DNA of 7,002 nt from JBEVNR01 sp040507985 (GTDB lineage: Bacteria > Pseudomonadota > Alphaproteobacteria > Rickettsiales > UBA6187), in contig JBEVNR010000041.1 in NCBI GenBank assembly GCA_040507985.1, forward strand, positions 1 to 7,002, written 5' to 3'. Both the position numbers and the translations under genes were made by a program. The notes beneath the pieces were generated by a model that had not been told where the DNA came from, made no database searches, and saw only the letters and a program-made list of their open reading frames with translations. This document shows, in pieces, positions 1 to 6,227 of this stretch (its first letter is position 1; the number at the start of each line of letters is the position of its first letter).

Positions 1-130
1 GGCATGCTTTTTACTTGCATCTCAAGGAATGTGAGTTTAGATATAATTATTCCGAAGAAAACCTCTTTTCTATAATTTTGGAAAAGTATAAAAAATATAC
101 CCGATGCTAGTCATGGCGCTAGTCTAGAGC
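1..130 (+). mobile_element. Right end of an IS1595-like insertion sequence; boundary near 130 inferred
   Basis: The transposase reading frame ends at 110. Within the next 20 bases the composition switches from AT-rich to GC-rich coding-like DNA. The 7-mer GCTAGTC occurs at 106-112 and again at 118-124, and the block 106-130 is rich in CTAG. This could be the terminal inverted repeat overlapping the transposase stop, a compact arrangement common in IS elements. The left end is not in the window, so neither the inverted repeat nor a target-site duplication can be confirmed, and the exact end is a guess within about 20 bases. Confidence 0.4.
3..110 (+). CDS. IS1595-like (ISXO2-type) transposase, C-terminal end only (5' part outside window)
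   Basis: The first frame open from base 3 encodes about 35 residues and stops at TAG 108-110. It contains YLHLKECEFRYN followed by a short region rich in Leu, Ile and Lys. The pattern HLKE-x-EFRxN followed by NLxxxxL is what I know as the C-terminal tail of the DDE (DDN/E)-type transposases of the IS1595/ISXO2 group, which catalyse cut-and-paste movement of their IS. The catalytic core would lie left of the window, so I cannot tell whether the gene is intact. The stretch is clearly more AT-rich than the sequence after 130, as expected of an acquired element. The family call rests on a short tail recognised by eye. Confidence 0.68.
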   Translation, partial: HAFYLHLKECEFRYNYSEENLFSIILEKYKKYTRC

Positions 131-312
131 CTTACTTATACTACGCTGCGAAAAGTCTCGTCGCCACGCCCGACGAAGAAGCGCGCGTCCTTCCGGAAAT
201 TCGCCGCCGCCTCCGTAAGATAGGCCCGAAAACCGAAAAGAACATGCTGCAACTGTTCGGCGTTCCCGATAAGGAAAATTCTGCCTCATCGCTCGTCATG
301 CCTATCCGTTAG
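131..312 (+). pseudogene. 3' remnant of an unidentified host gene, truncated at the IS junction
   Basis: The frame with codons starting at 133, 136 and so on is open from 76 and ends at TAG 310-312. From about 131 it has GC-rich third positions like the housekeeping genes downstream, and it encodes about 60 residues that look like real protein: a charged Arg/Lys-rich helix (PEIRRRLRK near 199-225), then MLQLFGVPDKEN and a tail ending VMPIR. There is no ATG before 244, no ribosome binding site, and the part before 131 belongs to the AT-rich IS end. I therefore read it as the end of a gene whose 5' part was separated by the insertion. I do not recognise the family. It could instead be a coding-like relic with no product. 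Confidence 0.45.
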
Positions 313-334
313 ATCTCGTCACACCTATCCGTTA
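301..334. repeat. 11-nt direct repeat CCTATCCGTTA, two copies
   Basis: CCTATCCGTTA occurs at 301-311 and again at 324-334, separated by 12 bases. The first copy contains the last codons of the truncated gene and the first two bases of its stop codon. The second lies in the intergenic region just after it. A perfect 11-mer twice within 34 bases is unlikely to be chance, but two copies alone do not show whether it is a slippage duplication, a protein-binding site or a recombination scar. Confidence 0.6.
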
Positions 335-337
335 AAC

Positions 338-360
338 AACGCTTTGCCGGACTTAGCGTT
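338..360 (+). terminator. Possible weak stem-loop after the truncated gene
   Basis: AACGCT (338-343) pairs with AGCGTT (355-360) around an 11-nt loop, followed by pyrimidine-rich CCCTTGCTTCTTT rather than a clean U-tract. It sits 26 bases after the stop of the truncated gene, where a terminator would be expected. The 6-bp stem is short and the loop large, so this is a weak call. Confidence 0.22.
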
Positions 361-399
361 CCCTTGCTTCTTTAAAAAAAAGAAAAACATTCTTGAATT

Positions 400-420
400 C
401 GCAGCGGCGCTTGCGTTTTT
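400..420 (+). terminator. Possible short rho-independent terminator (hairpin plus T5)
   Basis: CGCAG (400-404) can pair with TTGCG (411-415), including one G-U pair, around a 6-nt loop, and five T residues follow directly (416-420). The geometry is that of an intrinsic terminator, but the stem is only 5 bp. If real, it would isolate the operon at 495 from transcription coming out of the IS and the truncated gene. Confidence 0.3.
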
Positions 421-426
421 ATACCG

Positions 427-455
427 TTGCGCTTGGGCGGCGGTTGCTTTATGGT
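427..455 (+). promoter_or_regulatory. Candidate sigma70-type promoter for the rph operon
   Basis: TTGCGC (427-432) and TATGGT (450-455) are separated by 17 bases, the optimal spacing, and would give a leader of roughly 30 bases before the rph start at 495. The -35 matches consensus at only 3 of 6 positions and the -10 at 4 of 6. The site is plausible mainly because it is the only well-spaced pair I found between the possible terminator at 400-420 and the start codon. Confidence 0.25.
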
Positions 456-494
456 GGCGGGACACATCAACGCAAGACGTAATGCGCTTAAACT

Positions 495-1217
495 ATGACC
501 ATTCGCCCGTCGGGCAGGGAGCCACACGCGCTCCGCCCCTATTCCATCGACGTTAACGTCATTAAAAACGCCGGCGCGTCGTGTTTCGTGAAGTGCGGCG
601 ACACGCACGTCATCTGCACCGCCAGCTACGAAAACCGCACCGCACCTTTCCTTCGCAACACCGGCAAGGGGTGGCTCACGGCGGAATACGGCATGTTGCC
701 CGCCTCGACGAGCGAACGCATGCGCCGCGAGGCGTCGGCCGGAAAGCAAGGCGGCCGCACGTCCGAGATACAGCGGCTTATCGGCCGTTCGCTGCGCGCG
801 ACGCTCGATTTTCGCCTGCTCGGAGAATGCCAGATTCTTATCGATTGCGACGTGATACAGGCCGACGGCGGCACGCGCACCGCCTCCGTCACCGGCGGCT
901 ACGTGGCGCTCGCGCGCTTGATTCGGAAGCTTCGCGACCAAAGAATAGTGCGTGCCGACCCGCTTGTCGCCTCGGCCGCTGCGGTGTCGTGCGGCATTTT
1001 TCGCGGCGAAATCGTGGTCGATCCAGATTACGCGGAAGACAGCGTGGCCGATGCCGACGCCAATTTCGTTTTTGACGGCAAGGGTGGCGTGATAGAGGCG
1101 CAATGCACCGCCGAAGACAAAGCGTTTCCTATGGATAAATTCATCACTATGGCGGCAATGGCCAAAGAGGCAACAACGCATATCGCTAAAATACAGGCGG
1201 AGGCGATTGCGGCATGA
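495..1217 (+). CDS. rph: Ribonuclease PH (tRNA nucleotidyltransferase)
   Basis: RNase PH is a cytoplasmic phosphorolytic 3'-5' exoribonuclease that uses phosphate to trim the last nucleotides from tRNA precursors, working as a ring-shaped hexamer. The 240-residue product has the normal length and covers the whole family. Visible landmarks are the start RPSGR (4-8), CGDTHVICTAS (34-44), GWLTAEYGMLP (59-69), KQGGRTSEIQR (84-94) with phosphate-binding Arg88, ADGGTRTAS (123-131) with the GTR motif and Arg128, and the acidic pair Asp182/Asp188 in YAEDSVADAD. An in-frame TAA at 489-491 just before the ATG makes 495 the first possible start, and it fits the family N-terminus, although no clear Shine-Dalgarno precedes it. 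In the usual QGTAE segment a Cys replaces Gly (Cys204). This is the first gene of the operon; rph followed by rdgB is a common alphaproteobacterial order. Confidence 0.97.
   Translation: MTIRPSGREPHALRPYSIDVNVIKNAGASCFVKCGDTHVICTASYENRTAPFLRNTGKGWLTAEYGMLPASTSERMRREASAGKQGGRTSEIQRLIGRSLRATLDFRLLGECQILIDCDVIQADGGTRTASVTGGYVALARLIRKLRDQRIVRADPLVASAAAVSCGIFRGEIVVDPDYAEDSVADADANFVFDGKGGVIEAQCTAEDKAFPMDKFITMAAMAKEATTHIAKIQAEAIAA
1199..1203 (+). promoter_or_regulatory. Ribosome binding site for rdgB
   Basis: GGAGG lies within the 3' end of rph, 10 bases before the rdgB ATG at 1214. It is the strongest Shine-Dalgarno match in the operon and supports that start. Confidence 0.75.
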
Positions 1218-1834
1218 TAAGGCCCTTTCCCGCTCGATTGGTAGCCGCGACGCGCAACGAAGGTAAGGTGGGCGAATTGCGCGCCCTGCTTGCTCCGCTT
1301 GGAGCGGATATTATCGCCGCGCCCGACGTTCCGTCGCCGGAGGAAAACGGTGGCGACTTTGCCGCCAACGCCCTCATCAAAGCCGAATATTACGGAAAAA
1401 TCAGCGAAGGGGCGGCGCTAGCCGATGATTCCGGCTTGTGCGTGAACGCGCTCGGCGGCGCGCCCGGCGTCTATTCCGCCCGCTGGGCGAAGGAATCCGG
1501 CGGCTTTGCCGAAACCTGCGAACGCTTGCGGAAGGAACTGGAAAATATCGGCGCGACGGATTATTCCGCGTATTTCGTCTGCGCCTTATGCCTGCGTTTT
1601 CCGGACGGCATGTTTCGGCAATATCGCGGCGTTGTCAAGGGGGCGTTGTCGTTCCCGGCGCGGGGAAGGAAAGGCTTCGGCTACGATCCGATTTTTGTGC
1701 CGGAAGGATATGACCGCACGTTCGGCGAATTGCCGGAGGAAGTGAAGCAACGCGATAGCCACCGCGCCAAGGCCGTCGCGGAATTGCTGTACGATTTTCG
1801 CGCAACGGAAAATGAGGACGTCGCCTATGCCTAG
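1214..1834 (+). CDS. rdgB: RdgB/HAM1 family non-canonical purine NTP pyrophosphatase (dITP/XTP pyrophosphatase)
   Basis: This enzyme hydrolyses ITP, dITP and XTP to the monophosphates and pyrophosphate, keeping deaminated purines out of DNA and RNA; it acts in the cytoplasm, normally as a Mg-dependent dimer. The 206-residue product has the usual length. Seen in order: the nucleotide-binding AATRNEGKVGEL (11-22) with Asn15 and Lys18, the FAANALIKA helix (49-57), the catalytic ADDSGL (70-75) with Asp71/Asp72, GGAPGVYSARW (81-91), GFGYDPIF (154-161), and the substrate-specificity SHR (182-184). The start is fixed by an ATGA overlap with the rph stop and by the GGAGG upstream. About ten residues follow the usual end (TENEDVAYA tail); they also carry the ribosome binding site of the next gene. 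Functionally it sits well with polA at the other end of the operon. Confidence 0.96.
   Translation: MIRPFPARLVAATRNEGKVGELRALLAPLGADIIAAPDVPSPEENGGDFAANALIKAEYYGKISEGAALADDSGLCVNALGGAPGVYSARWAKESGGFAETCERLRKELENIGATDYSAYFVCALCLRFPDGMFRQYRGVVKGALSFPARGRKGFGYDPIFVPEGYDRTFGELPEEVKQRDSHRAKAVAELLYDFRATENEDVAYA
1814..1817 (+). promoter_or_regulatory. Ribosome binding site deciding the rlmE start
   Basis: GAGG is 9 bases before the ATG at 1827 and favours it over two other in-frame ATGs. The one at 1812 lies ahead of this site and has only GGAA two to three bases upstream. The one at 1836 has AGG directly abutting it, too close to serve. Confidence 0.55.
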
Positions 1835-2540
1835 GATGGGAGGACGAGGAAGGGGAGGGAAAGCCGGTTTTAGCCTGCGCATAAGGCGCGCCCGTCCGGT
1901 GCGAGTAAAAAGGACGAACAACCGTTCCTCGTCTTCCATACGCTGGCTGGAGAGGCAACTCAACGACCCGTTCGTGCAAATGGCGGAATATAACGGCTAC
2001 CGCTCTCGCGCCGCCTTCAAGCTTCTTGAGTTGCAGAAACGTTTCGATCTTATTCGTCCCGGTGATCCCGTCATTGACTTAGGCGCCGCTCCGGGAGGGT
2101 GGTCGCAAGTGGTGATGGAATATTGCGGAAGAAGCTCCACCGTGGTGGCGATCGACTTGCTGCAAACGGCGCCGCTGGCCGGGGTAGTGTTCATTCAAGA
2201 CGATTTTATGACCGAGAAAGGGCAACGCGCGGTAGAAGAGGCGCTGCGGGGCCGGCGTCCGAAAGTGATTCTCAGCGATATGGCGGCCTCTACCATCGGT
2301 CATGCCGACGCCGACCATCTGCGCACCTTGGCGCTGTGCGAGGCGGCCTATGCGTTTTGCAAGGGAAGGCTCGCGCAAGGGGGAAATTTCGTGGCGAAAC
2401 TCTTTCAAGGCGGCGCCGAAAATGAATTCCTGCACGAGCTAAAACGCAACTTTACCGAAGTGAAGCACGTCAAGCCCGAAGCCAGCCGCAAAGAATCGTC
2501 CGAATTATACCTTGTGTGCCTAGGGTATCGCGGTGAATGA
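1827..2540 (+). CDS. rlmE: 23S rRNA (uridine-2'-O)-methyltransferase RlmE (FtsJ/RrmJ)
   Basis: RlmE uses S-adenosylmethionine to methylate the 2'-OH of a uridine in the A-loop of 23S rRNA (U2552 in E. coli) at a late step of 50S assembly. The SAM-binding motif VIDLGAAPGGWSQ is at 82-94. The K-D-K-E catalytic tetrad is present: Lys65 (RSRAAFKL), Asp151 (LSDMA), Lys191 (VAKLFQG) and Glu226 (ESSELYLV). Each lies exactly 27 residues after its E. coli counterpart (38, 124, 164, 199), so spacing between the catalytic residues is conserved and the extra length is at the N-terminus. That extension (1-36, Gly/Arg-rich, very basic) is typical of alphaproteobacterial RlmE and may contact RNA. The product is 237 residues from ATG 1827. 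An in-frame ATG at 1812 would add five residues and lengthen the overlap with rdgB from 8 to 23 nt. Confidence 0.96.
   Translation: MPRMGGRGRGGKAGFSLRIRRARPVRVKRTNNRSSSSIRWLERQLNDPFVQMAEYNGYRSRAAFKLLELQKRFDLIRPGDPVIDLGAAPGGWSQVVMEYCGRSSTVVAIDLLQTAPLAGVVFIQDDFMTEKGQRAVEEALRGRRPKVILSDMAASTIGHADADHLRTLALCEAAYAFCKGRLAQGGNFVAKLFQGGAENEFLHELKRNFTEVKHVKPEASRKESSELYLVCLGYRGE
2522..2525 (+). promoter_or_regulatory. Ribosome binding site for the elm1-like gene
   Basis: AGGG lies 7 bases before the GTG at 2533. It supports that non-ATG start over the ATG at 2537, which is in another frame and leads to no conserved protein. Confidence 0.55.
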
Positions 2541-3537
2541 ACGCACTCCCGATGCGAAAGCGCCTCCGTCGATTCTGGCTCTTTTTGACGGCCGCCCCGG
2601 AAACGACGCCCAAACGCAAGGCGTTGCCGAAGCGCTAGGCGTACCCTACGTCCGCACCCCCGTCGCCTTTCGTTCGCGCGTCGAACGTTTTTTCGATTGC
2701 GGGAACGGCGCCTATCTGGCCGACGCCTGTAAAAATCTGCTGCACGACTTGCCCAAGCCCGATATCATATTGTCAACCGGCGGACGCGCCGCCTACGCCG
2801 CGCGCTATATGGTGCGGCACATTGCGCCAAACGCCTTTCGCGTGAACGTCATGACGCCCGGCCTATGGATATTCAAGCCGGAGATGTGCGTCATTCCCAT
2901 GCACGACAGCGGCTTTTTCTTTGCGCCGAACGCTTTTTATACCGTCGGCGCGCCGAACGACGTAGCACGCAACGTGCCTTCGCTTGAGGCGACCGAAAGA
3001 TTTTTTCGGCAATTAAACGTTGCGCCGAATCATAAACTCTTCGGCGTATGCGTCGGCGGCGCGGTGAAGGGCAAGGCACCCTCCCAAAGCGACGTGGCCG
3101 TGTTCATTGCGGAATTAAAACACGCGTTAGTTAAAAACGCCGCCGCGCCCTTATTTACCTTTAGTCGGCGCACGCCCGCCTTTATGACGGAAGCGCTGCG
3201 CGACGCATTCCCGCACGCCTATCATAGCGACGACGTACGCATGGTATACGCGGCGAGCGACGTGCTTTGCGTGACGGGAGATTCCGTCAATATGTGTTCG
3301 GAGGCATGTTCGACCGGAAAGTGCGTGCTGATCGCGTTATTTCCTTCCGTCATGCGAAAAAAACATGTTGCCTTCGTCGAATTATTGACCAGGCGCAAAT
3401 ATGCGCGCCTGCTTGCCGACCGCGCGCCCGAAGACGACGCCGCCCCTACCCCTATCTTAACCGACGCCGACGACGCCGCGCAAGAGATATGGCGGCGTTT
3501 TCGCGAGGCGTCGCGCTTTTTACGGATGCCCGCATGA
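2533..3537 (+). CDS. Mito_fiss_Elm1 (ELM1/DUF1022) family protein
   Basis: The 334-residue product matches the ELM1 family, named after a plant mitochondrial fission factor and widespread in Alphaproteobacteria, where its function is not established; its architecture resembles two-lobed glycosyltransferases. Landmarks: ALFDGRPGNDAQTQGVAEALG (16-36, in two conserved halves), PDIILSTGGRAA (76-87), VNVMTPG (104-110), CVIPMHD (119-125), YTVGAPNDV (136-144), the second-lobe start FGVCVGGAVKG (170-180), FTFSRRTP (208-215), and the most diagnostic block YAASDVLCVTGDSVNMCSEA (239-258) followed by TGKCVLI. No signal peptide or transmembrane helix is evident, so it is probably cytoplasmic or peripheral to the membrane. 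It starts at GTG, overlaps rlmE by 8 nt, and overlaps polA by 4 nt. Family membership is firm; any biochemical role is open. Confidence 0.9.
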   Translation: MNERTPDAKAPPSILALFDGRPGNDAQTQGVAEALGVPYVRTPVAFRSRVERFFDCGNGAYLADACKNLLHDLPKPDIILSTGGRAAYAARYMVRHIAPNAFRVNVMTPGLWIFKPEMCVIPMHDSGFFFAPNAFYTVGAPNDVARNVPSLEATERFFRQLNVAPNHKLFGVCVGGAVKGKAPSQSDVAVFIAELKHALVKNAAAPLFTFSRRTPAFMTEALRDAFPHAYHSDDVRMVYAASDVLCVTGDSVNMCSEACSTGKCVLIALFPSVMRKKHVAFVELLTRRKYARLLADRAPEDDAAPTPILTDADDAAQEIWRRFREASRFLRMPA

Positions 3538-6173
3538 CCGATTCCGACGCCAAGCCCACCTTATTGCTTATAGACGGATACGGCTTCGTGTTCCGCGCGT
3601 TTTACGCCCTTCCTCCCCTGACCTCTCCGAAAGGGGAACCGGTCGGCGCCGTCTACGGATTTTTAAAAATGCTGCTGAAATTGTTGCGTTCACAAAACGT
3701 CACGCACGTGGCGGCGGCGCTCGACTCCGGCGCGCGTTCGTTCCGGAACGACGTTTACCCCGATTATAAGGCGCACCGGCCGCCGGTGCCGGAGGAGCTT
3801 AAAACCCAGTTTCCTCTTATTCGCGATTGCTGCGACGCGCTTTCCGTCAAAACGGCGGAGTTGGACGGGTTCGAGGCCGACGACCTGATCGCCTCGCTCG
3901 CGCTCCGCGCCAAAAAAGCCGGCATGCGCACGATTATCGTGTCGTCCGACAAAGACCTGATGCAATTGGTGGACGACGACGTCGCAATGTTCGATCCGGT
4001 CAAAAACAAAACGATAGGCCGCGAGGAGGTGCACGAGAAAATGGGCGTCTACCCCGAGCGGGTGCGCGACCTGCTGGCCTTAACCGGCGACGCCGCCGAC
4101 AACGTGCCGGGCGTGCCGGGCGTCGGTCCTAAAACCGCCGCCTCGCTGCTGGACGTCTACGACAATTTGGAAAACCTTCTCGCCAACGCCGAGCATATCA
4201 AACAAACGAAACGCCGCGAAACCTTATTGCAGCATCGCGACGTCGCGCGTTTGTCCTATCGCTTGGTGGGGTTGGACGAAAACGCCGCGAACGGCATGGA
4301 GCTGGACGCCTTCCTCCGCGCGCCGCACGACTCGCCCGCCTTGCGCGACTTCGCCGAAAAATACGGTTTTAAAGCCATATTGCGCGACATGGGCGGCGAC
4401 GCCGAGTCGCTTACGGGCGCGTCAAACGCCGACCGCGCTGCGCCGACGCGCTGCGAGACGATGGACATGTTCGTCGGACTGGCCGCCGCGCGGGCCAAGG
4501 GAGAATTTCCGACCGGCCTTACGTTCGATCTCTGCCCCGGCGGAGAGCGCGTCGCCGCCATATCTACCGAGAACGGGGAATATTATTACATCTCCGCGAA
4601 TAAAGACGAAGACAAGGCGCTGGCCGAAACCGTTTGCGCGATGCTGCAAGACCCGTATTGCCATACGATGATGGCCGACGCGAAAAACGCGTTGCGCGCC
4701 CTCTATCTGGATTTTTCGCTTTCCTGCGATTCGGAAGCCGTGGACGACGTGGAAATATTATCCTATCTCTGCGACAACGGACTGCCATGCCATATCGACG
4801 CCGTGGCGGAGCGTTACGGCGACGGCGCCTTGACCCCGCCCGGCAAAAACCCGAGCGCGGAGGAGTGCGCCCTTTACGCCGCCGCGAAAGCGCGGGCGTG
4901 CGTCGCGTCTTTCCCCGCCTTATGGCAAAAACTCTACGACCGCCGATTGTCTCGCGTCTATTTGCGCATCGAACGCCCGCTCATGGCGACGATCGCGCGG
5001 ATGGAGGCGAACGGTGCGGCGATAGACAAGGAAAAATTCTCCGCGCTCTCCATCGAATTTTCCGCCCACGTCGCGCGGATCGAAAAAGAGATATTCGCCC
5101 TCGCGGGAAGGGAATTTACGATAGGTTCGCCCAAACAACTAGGCGAGATATTGTTCAACGTGATGGGATTAAAATCGGGGAAGAAATCCGGTAAGACGGG
5201 GCAAGCCTCGACAAGCGCCGACGTACTTGAGGAACTGGCCGCCGGCGGGGCGGAGATCGCCCAAAAAATATTGGACTGGCGCCATTACGTGAAGTTGAAA
5301 AACACTTATGTGGACGTGCTGCCCGACATGGCGGACGAACACGGGCGCGTCCACACCTATTTCTCCATGATTGCGGCCAACACCGGACGGCTTAGCTCGT
5401 CGCGCCCAAACCTGCAAAACATTCCGATTCGTACCGACGACGGCGCCGCCATACGCGGAGCGTTCGTCGCGACGCCCGGCCATGTGATCGTCTCCGCCGA
5501 CTATTCGCAAATCGAATTGCGGCTGCTCGCCCACATGGCCGATATTCCTTCGCTGAAGAAAGCGTTTGCGGAGGGCGAAGACGTCCACGCCCAAACGGCC
5601 CGCGAATTGTTCGGCGTCATGCCCGGCATGGAAATTCCCGCCGACATGCGAAGGCAGGCGAAAACGGTCAATTTCGGGGTGATATACGGCATCAGCGCCT
5701 TTGGGCTGGCCACGCGCTTGCGCATTTCCTCCAAAGAAGCGAAAGCGATCATCGAACGGTATTTTACGCGCTATCCGGAAATTCGCGCCTATATGGACAA
5801 GACGATTGCGGAGGCGAAGGAAAATGGCTGCGTCCGCACCCTCATGGGGCGGGCATGCCCGATACGCGACATAAGCTCGTCGAATTACGCGCTGCGCCAA
5901 TTCGCAGAACGGGCGGCGATTAACGCGCCGCTGCAAGGCACCGCCGCCGACGTCATCAAGCTGGCCATGCTCGAGGCCGAAAAAATTCTCCCCGACTTCG
6001 ACGGCGCGCGCATGGCGCTACAAATTCACGACGAGTTGCTGTTTGAGGTAAAACAAGACGACGCAACCCGCTTCGCCGTCGCCGTCAAACACGCCATGGA
6101 AAACGCTTTCGTTCTCTCCGTTCCTCTACAAGCCGACGTCGGCGTCGGCCAAACCTGGCAAACGGCGCATTAA
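3534..6173 (+). CDS. polA: DNA polymerase I with degenerate 3'-5' proofreading site
   Basis: Pol I fills repair gaps and removes Okazaki RNA primers. The 879-residue product (E. coli 928) has three domains. The 5' nuclease (about 1-290) is intact: LLIDGYG (Asp14), HRPPVPEEL, GFEADDLIA (112-120), VSSDKDLMQLV (136-146), and GDAADNVPGVPGVG (185-198). The middle domain (about 305-490) keeps the exonuclease fold outline but not its active site: the DxE of motif I appears as Asp332-Leu-Cys334, the motif II Asp as Ala386 (DAKNAL), and the YAAED of motif III as YAAAK (Lys452). The polymerase (about 490-879) is complete: motif A SADYSQIELR with Asp656, O-helix RRQAKTVNFGVIYG with Arg706, Lys710, Phe714 and Tyr718, and motif C QIHDELLFEV with His832 and Asp833. 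ATG 3534 overlaps the preceding stop as ATGA, with GGA 7 bases upstream. The frame is open further left, but that part only shadows elm1. Confidence 0.98.
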   Translation: MTDSDAKPTLLLIDGYGFVFRAFYALPPLTSPKGEPVGAVYGFLKMLLKLLRSQNVTHVAAALDSGARSFRNDVYPDYKAHRPPVPEELKTQFPLIRDCCDALSVKTAELDGFEADDLIASLALRAKKAGMRTIIVSSDKDLMQLVDDDVAMFDPVKNKTIGREEVHEKMGVYPERVRDLLALTGDAADNVPGVPGVGPKTAASLLDVYDNLENLLANAEHIKQTKRRETLLQHRDVARLSYRLVGLDENAANGMELDAFLRAPHDSPALRDFAEKYGFKAILRDMGGDAESLTGASNADRAAPTRCETMDMFVGLAAARAKGEFPTGLTFDLCPGGERVAAISTENGEYYYISANKDEDKALAETVCAMLQDPYCHTMMADAKNALRALYLDFSLSCDSEAVDDVEILSYLCDNGLPCHIDAVAERYGDGALTPPGKNPSAEECALYAAAKARACVASFPALWQKLYDRRLSRVYLRIERPLMATIARMEANGAAIDKEKFSALSIEFSAHVARIEKEIFALAGREFTIGSPKQLGEILFNVMGLKSGKKSGKTGQASTSADVLEELAAGGAEIAQKILDWRHYVKLKNTYVDVLPDMADEHGRVHTYFSMIAANTGRLSSSRPNLQNIPIRTDDGAAIRGAFVATPGHVIVSADYSQIELRLLAHMADIPSLKKAFAEGEDVHAQTARELFGVMPGMEIPADMRRQAKTVNFGVIYGISAFGLATRLRISSKEAKAIIERYFTRYPEIRAYMDKTIAEAKENGCVRTLMGRACPIRDISSSNYALRQFAERAAINAPLQGTAADVIKLAMLEAEKILPDFDGARMALQIHDELLFEVKQDDATRFAVAVKHAMENAFVLSVPLQADVGVGQTWQTAH

Positions 6174-6218
6174 TACGAGAGTGATTCCTTCATATGTAGG
6201 AAATATGTAAAATTAATA

Positions 6219-6227
6219 TGCTATAGT
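6219..6227 (+). promoter_or_regulatory. Candidate extended -10 promoter for the downstream gene
   Basis: TGCTATAGT (6219-6227) fits the extended -10 pattern TGnTATAAT with one mismatch. It lies in an AT-rich spacer 46 bases after the polA stop. There is no convincing -35, which extended -10 promoters can do without. The leader to the ATG at 6341 would be about 105 bases. AT-rich DNA throws up such matches easily, so confidence is modest. Confidence 0.35.

Larger units (their letters stand above)
495..6173 (+). other. Predicted five-gene operon rph-rdgB-rlmE-elm1-polA
   Basis: Five consecutive genes share a strand and every junction overlaps: 4 nt (ATGA) at 1214-1217, 8 nt at 1827-1834, 8 nt at 2533-2540 and 4 nt (ATGA) at 3534-3537. 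Such overlaps indicate one mRNA with translational coupling. No promoter-sized gap exists inside the block, so any internal promoter would lie within coding sequence. Codon use is even across the block. The block joins tRNA processing, nucleotide-pool sanitation, rRNA methylation, an Elm1-family protein and DNA repair synthesis. Confidence 0.85.

Noticed and set aside
374..388. A-rich run as a minus-strand terminator or phase-variable tract
   Set aside because: The run is interrupted by G, is outside any gene, and no stable hairpin precedes it on the minus strand; no minus-strand gene would use it.
344..556. 70-codon + strand frame with a hydrophobic stretch upstream of rph
   Set aside because: It crosses the A-rich run, possible terminator and promoter region, overlaps rph by about 60 bases, and has no ribosome binding site; its hydrophobic look comes from Ala/Trp-rich GC codons.
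372..1181. Long antisense open frame (269 codons) opposite rph
   Set aside because: It is a shadow produced by GC-rich codons of rph, which is conserved along its whole length; the antisense product shows no motif.
3267..3533. In-frame 89-codon extension upstream of polA
   Set aside because: It runs inside the well-conserved Elm1 gene in another frame, encodes a low-complexity Arg-rich sequence, and the family start MTDSDAK... begins at 3534 with an ATGA overlap.
5169..5936. Long antisense open frame (255 codons) opposite the polA polymerase domain
   Set aside because: It is fully inside the conserved polymerase motifs of the + strand and has an Arg/His-rich composition typical of a shadow frame.
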